Origin: Roseiconus lacunae
Lineage (GTDB): Bacteria > Planctomycetota > Planctomycetia > Pirellulales > Pirellulaceae
Direction of reading: 5' to 3'
NCBI RefSeq assembly: GCF_008312935.1
Contig: NZ_VSZO01000008.1
Location: forward strand, 1 to 64,000
DNA length: 64,000 nt
The notes beneath the pieces were generated by a model. It made no database searches and was not told the origin of the DNA. It saw nothing but the letters and a program-made list of their open reading frames with translations. The position numbers were made by a program, and so were the translations under genes. Every line of letters begins with the position of its first letter. The stretch's first letter is position 1. Positions 63,232-64,000 of this stretch are shown in pieces.

Positions 63232-64000
63232 ATGCGATTTTTTAAATTATGGGCCGGCGTGTGTGCCGGCATTGCCACGGTCATCGGCGGAGCTTCGGTG
63301 GCTTTCGCCCAAACATCAGCGAGCAAACTGTCGGCCAGCTACATCCCGGCGGATGCAATCGCGGTCGCTTTTGCTTCACCGGCAGATCTGTTGGCTCGCG
63401 AAGACTTAGCGATGCTTCCAATCGAGGTGCTGCAAGCGGCGGCACTCAAAGAAGTCGGCGTTGATCCGATGAAGGTCGCTTCGATCAAGCTTGTCTCCGG
63501 CATGCCATCACCGGCAGGCCCGGTCGGTGGCGCGGTGATCGAGATGACCGAGCCATTTGACCTCGAGAACTTGAACGCTCAAATCCGGTCGGAGTTCGAA
63601 GCCGTCACGATCGACGGAAAGTCGATGTACCGGTCGTTCAACAAACGCCCCGAAGCGATCGCTTATCAGCCGAATCCGCAAACTGTTCTGATCGGTGTCG
63701 GCGGCTACCTCTCTTCGATGCTCGATGCCGCCGAAGGTTCTTCAGGTCAGCTAGCGACTTTGACCGGCCGAATGTCCAAACGCCCCGGTGTCACCGTGGT
63801 CACCGTGTTTGGCCAAATCCGCAGCATGCTGACCCCAATGCTAAAGCAACAACAAGGCATGCTACCACCACAATTGCATGGACTGACGGACTTGTTCGAG
63901 CAAACCGACGCGTTGTTGATCAACGTCGACTACTCCCTGGTCGGCGGCAAAATCGCGATCACGCTGGTCGGCCGCGACGAGGCATCTGCTCAATCGGTCG
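63232..64000 (+). CDS. Exported protein of unknown function, cut by the window edge
   Basis: 256 residues visible, continuing past the end. The ATG at 63232 follows GGAG at about six bases and opens a signal peptide (LWAGVCAGIATVIGGASVAFA). I do not recognise a named domain. The visible part alternates short strands and helices: SYIPADAIAVAFASPADLL, IEVLQAAALKEVGVDPMKV, a Met/Gln-rich stretch (MLTPMLKQQQGMLPPQL) and LINVDYSLVGGKIAITLVG. Similar long exported proteins are common in Pirellulaceae. Function cannot be assigned. Confidence 0.7.
   Translation, partial: MRFFKLWAGVCAGIATVIGGASVAFAQTSASKLSASYIPADAIAVAFASPADLLAREDLAMLPIEVLQAAALKEVGVDPMKVASIKLVSGMPSPAGPVGGAVIEMTEPFDLENLNAQIRSEFEAVTIDGKSMYRSFNKRPEAIAYQPNPQTVLIGVGGYLSSMLDAAEGSSGQLATLTGRMSKRPGVTVVTVFGQIRSMLTPMLKQQQGMLPPQLHGLTDLFEQTDALLINVDYSLVGGKIAITLVGRDEASAQSV

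Overview
The window is a gene-dense, high-GC chromosomal segment that reads as a planctomycete of the Pirellulaceae (Rhodopirellula and relatives). The pointers are a giant secreted protein with a LEPR-XLL-like N-terminus, a YTV-repeat cysteine-rich protein of the kind linked to planctomycete cell walls, a BBP7-type outer-membrane barrel, DUF1080, two sulfatases, an ECF sigma factor beside a Ser/Thr kinase with TPRs, futalosine-route menaquinone synthesis (mqnE), and weak Shine-Dalgarno signals. I saw no rRNA, tRNA, CRISPR array, IS element or phage gene.

Layout. 1-4.4 kb: a short interspersed-repeat tract, a HicB-like ribbon-helix-helix protein, rsmE, a secreted PQQ-propeller protein and a DUF1080 hydrolase. 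4.8-14.9 kb: one 3366-residue exoprotein with a reprolysin-like protease, about ten Calx-beta domains, two delta-60 propeller blocks, four copies of an unnamed ~180-residue module and a dockerin-like end. 15.0-25.2 kb: a compact minus-strand operon for a type II secretion / type IV pilus-like machine, in transcription order receiver, gspE, gspF, two gspG-like pilins, gspH, gspI, gspJ, a short gspK/PilX-like pilin, a PilM-PilN fusion (GspL-like), a PilO/GspM-like protein and the secretin gspD. A divergent gene at 25.5 kb carries a GspC/PilP-like HR domain, so nearly a whole trans-envelope machine is present apart from the prepilin peptidase. 26.5-29.6 kb: a 1040-residue secreted beta-helix protein.

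29.6-45.1 kb: mostly housekeeping and envelope genes. These are mqnE, trpD, a nucleoside hydrolase, the BBP7 barrel, a gluQ-isomerase pair overlapping by 4 bp, a DUF2752 membrane protein, a terpene-cyclase-fold repeat protein, the YTV/Cys-repeat protein, rex and purE-purK. 45.2-48.9 kb: an ECF sigma factor followed by a Hanks-type kinase with TolB-like and TPR regions. 49.1-54.8 kb: sulfatase, DUF1573 protein with a textbook terminator, hemL and a threonine aldolase-like enzyme. 55-64 kb: a plus-strand run of exported proteins (nucleoside hydrolase, multicopper oxidase fused to a redoxin domain, GH39-like glycosidase, sulfatase), ending in an exported protein cut by the window edge. The exported enzymes fit a life on sulfated polysaccharides and organic particles.

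Start codons were adjusted where the longest frame ran past a better start (signal peptide, ribosome binding site, or 4-bp overlap with the preceding gene). GTG starts are frequent.
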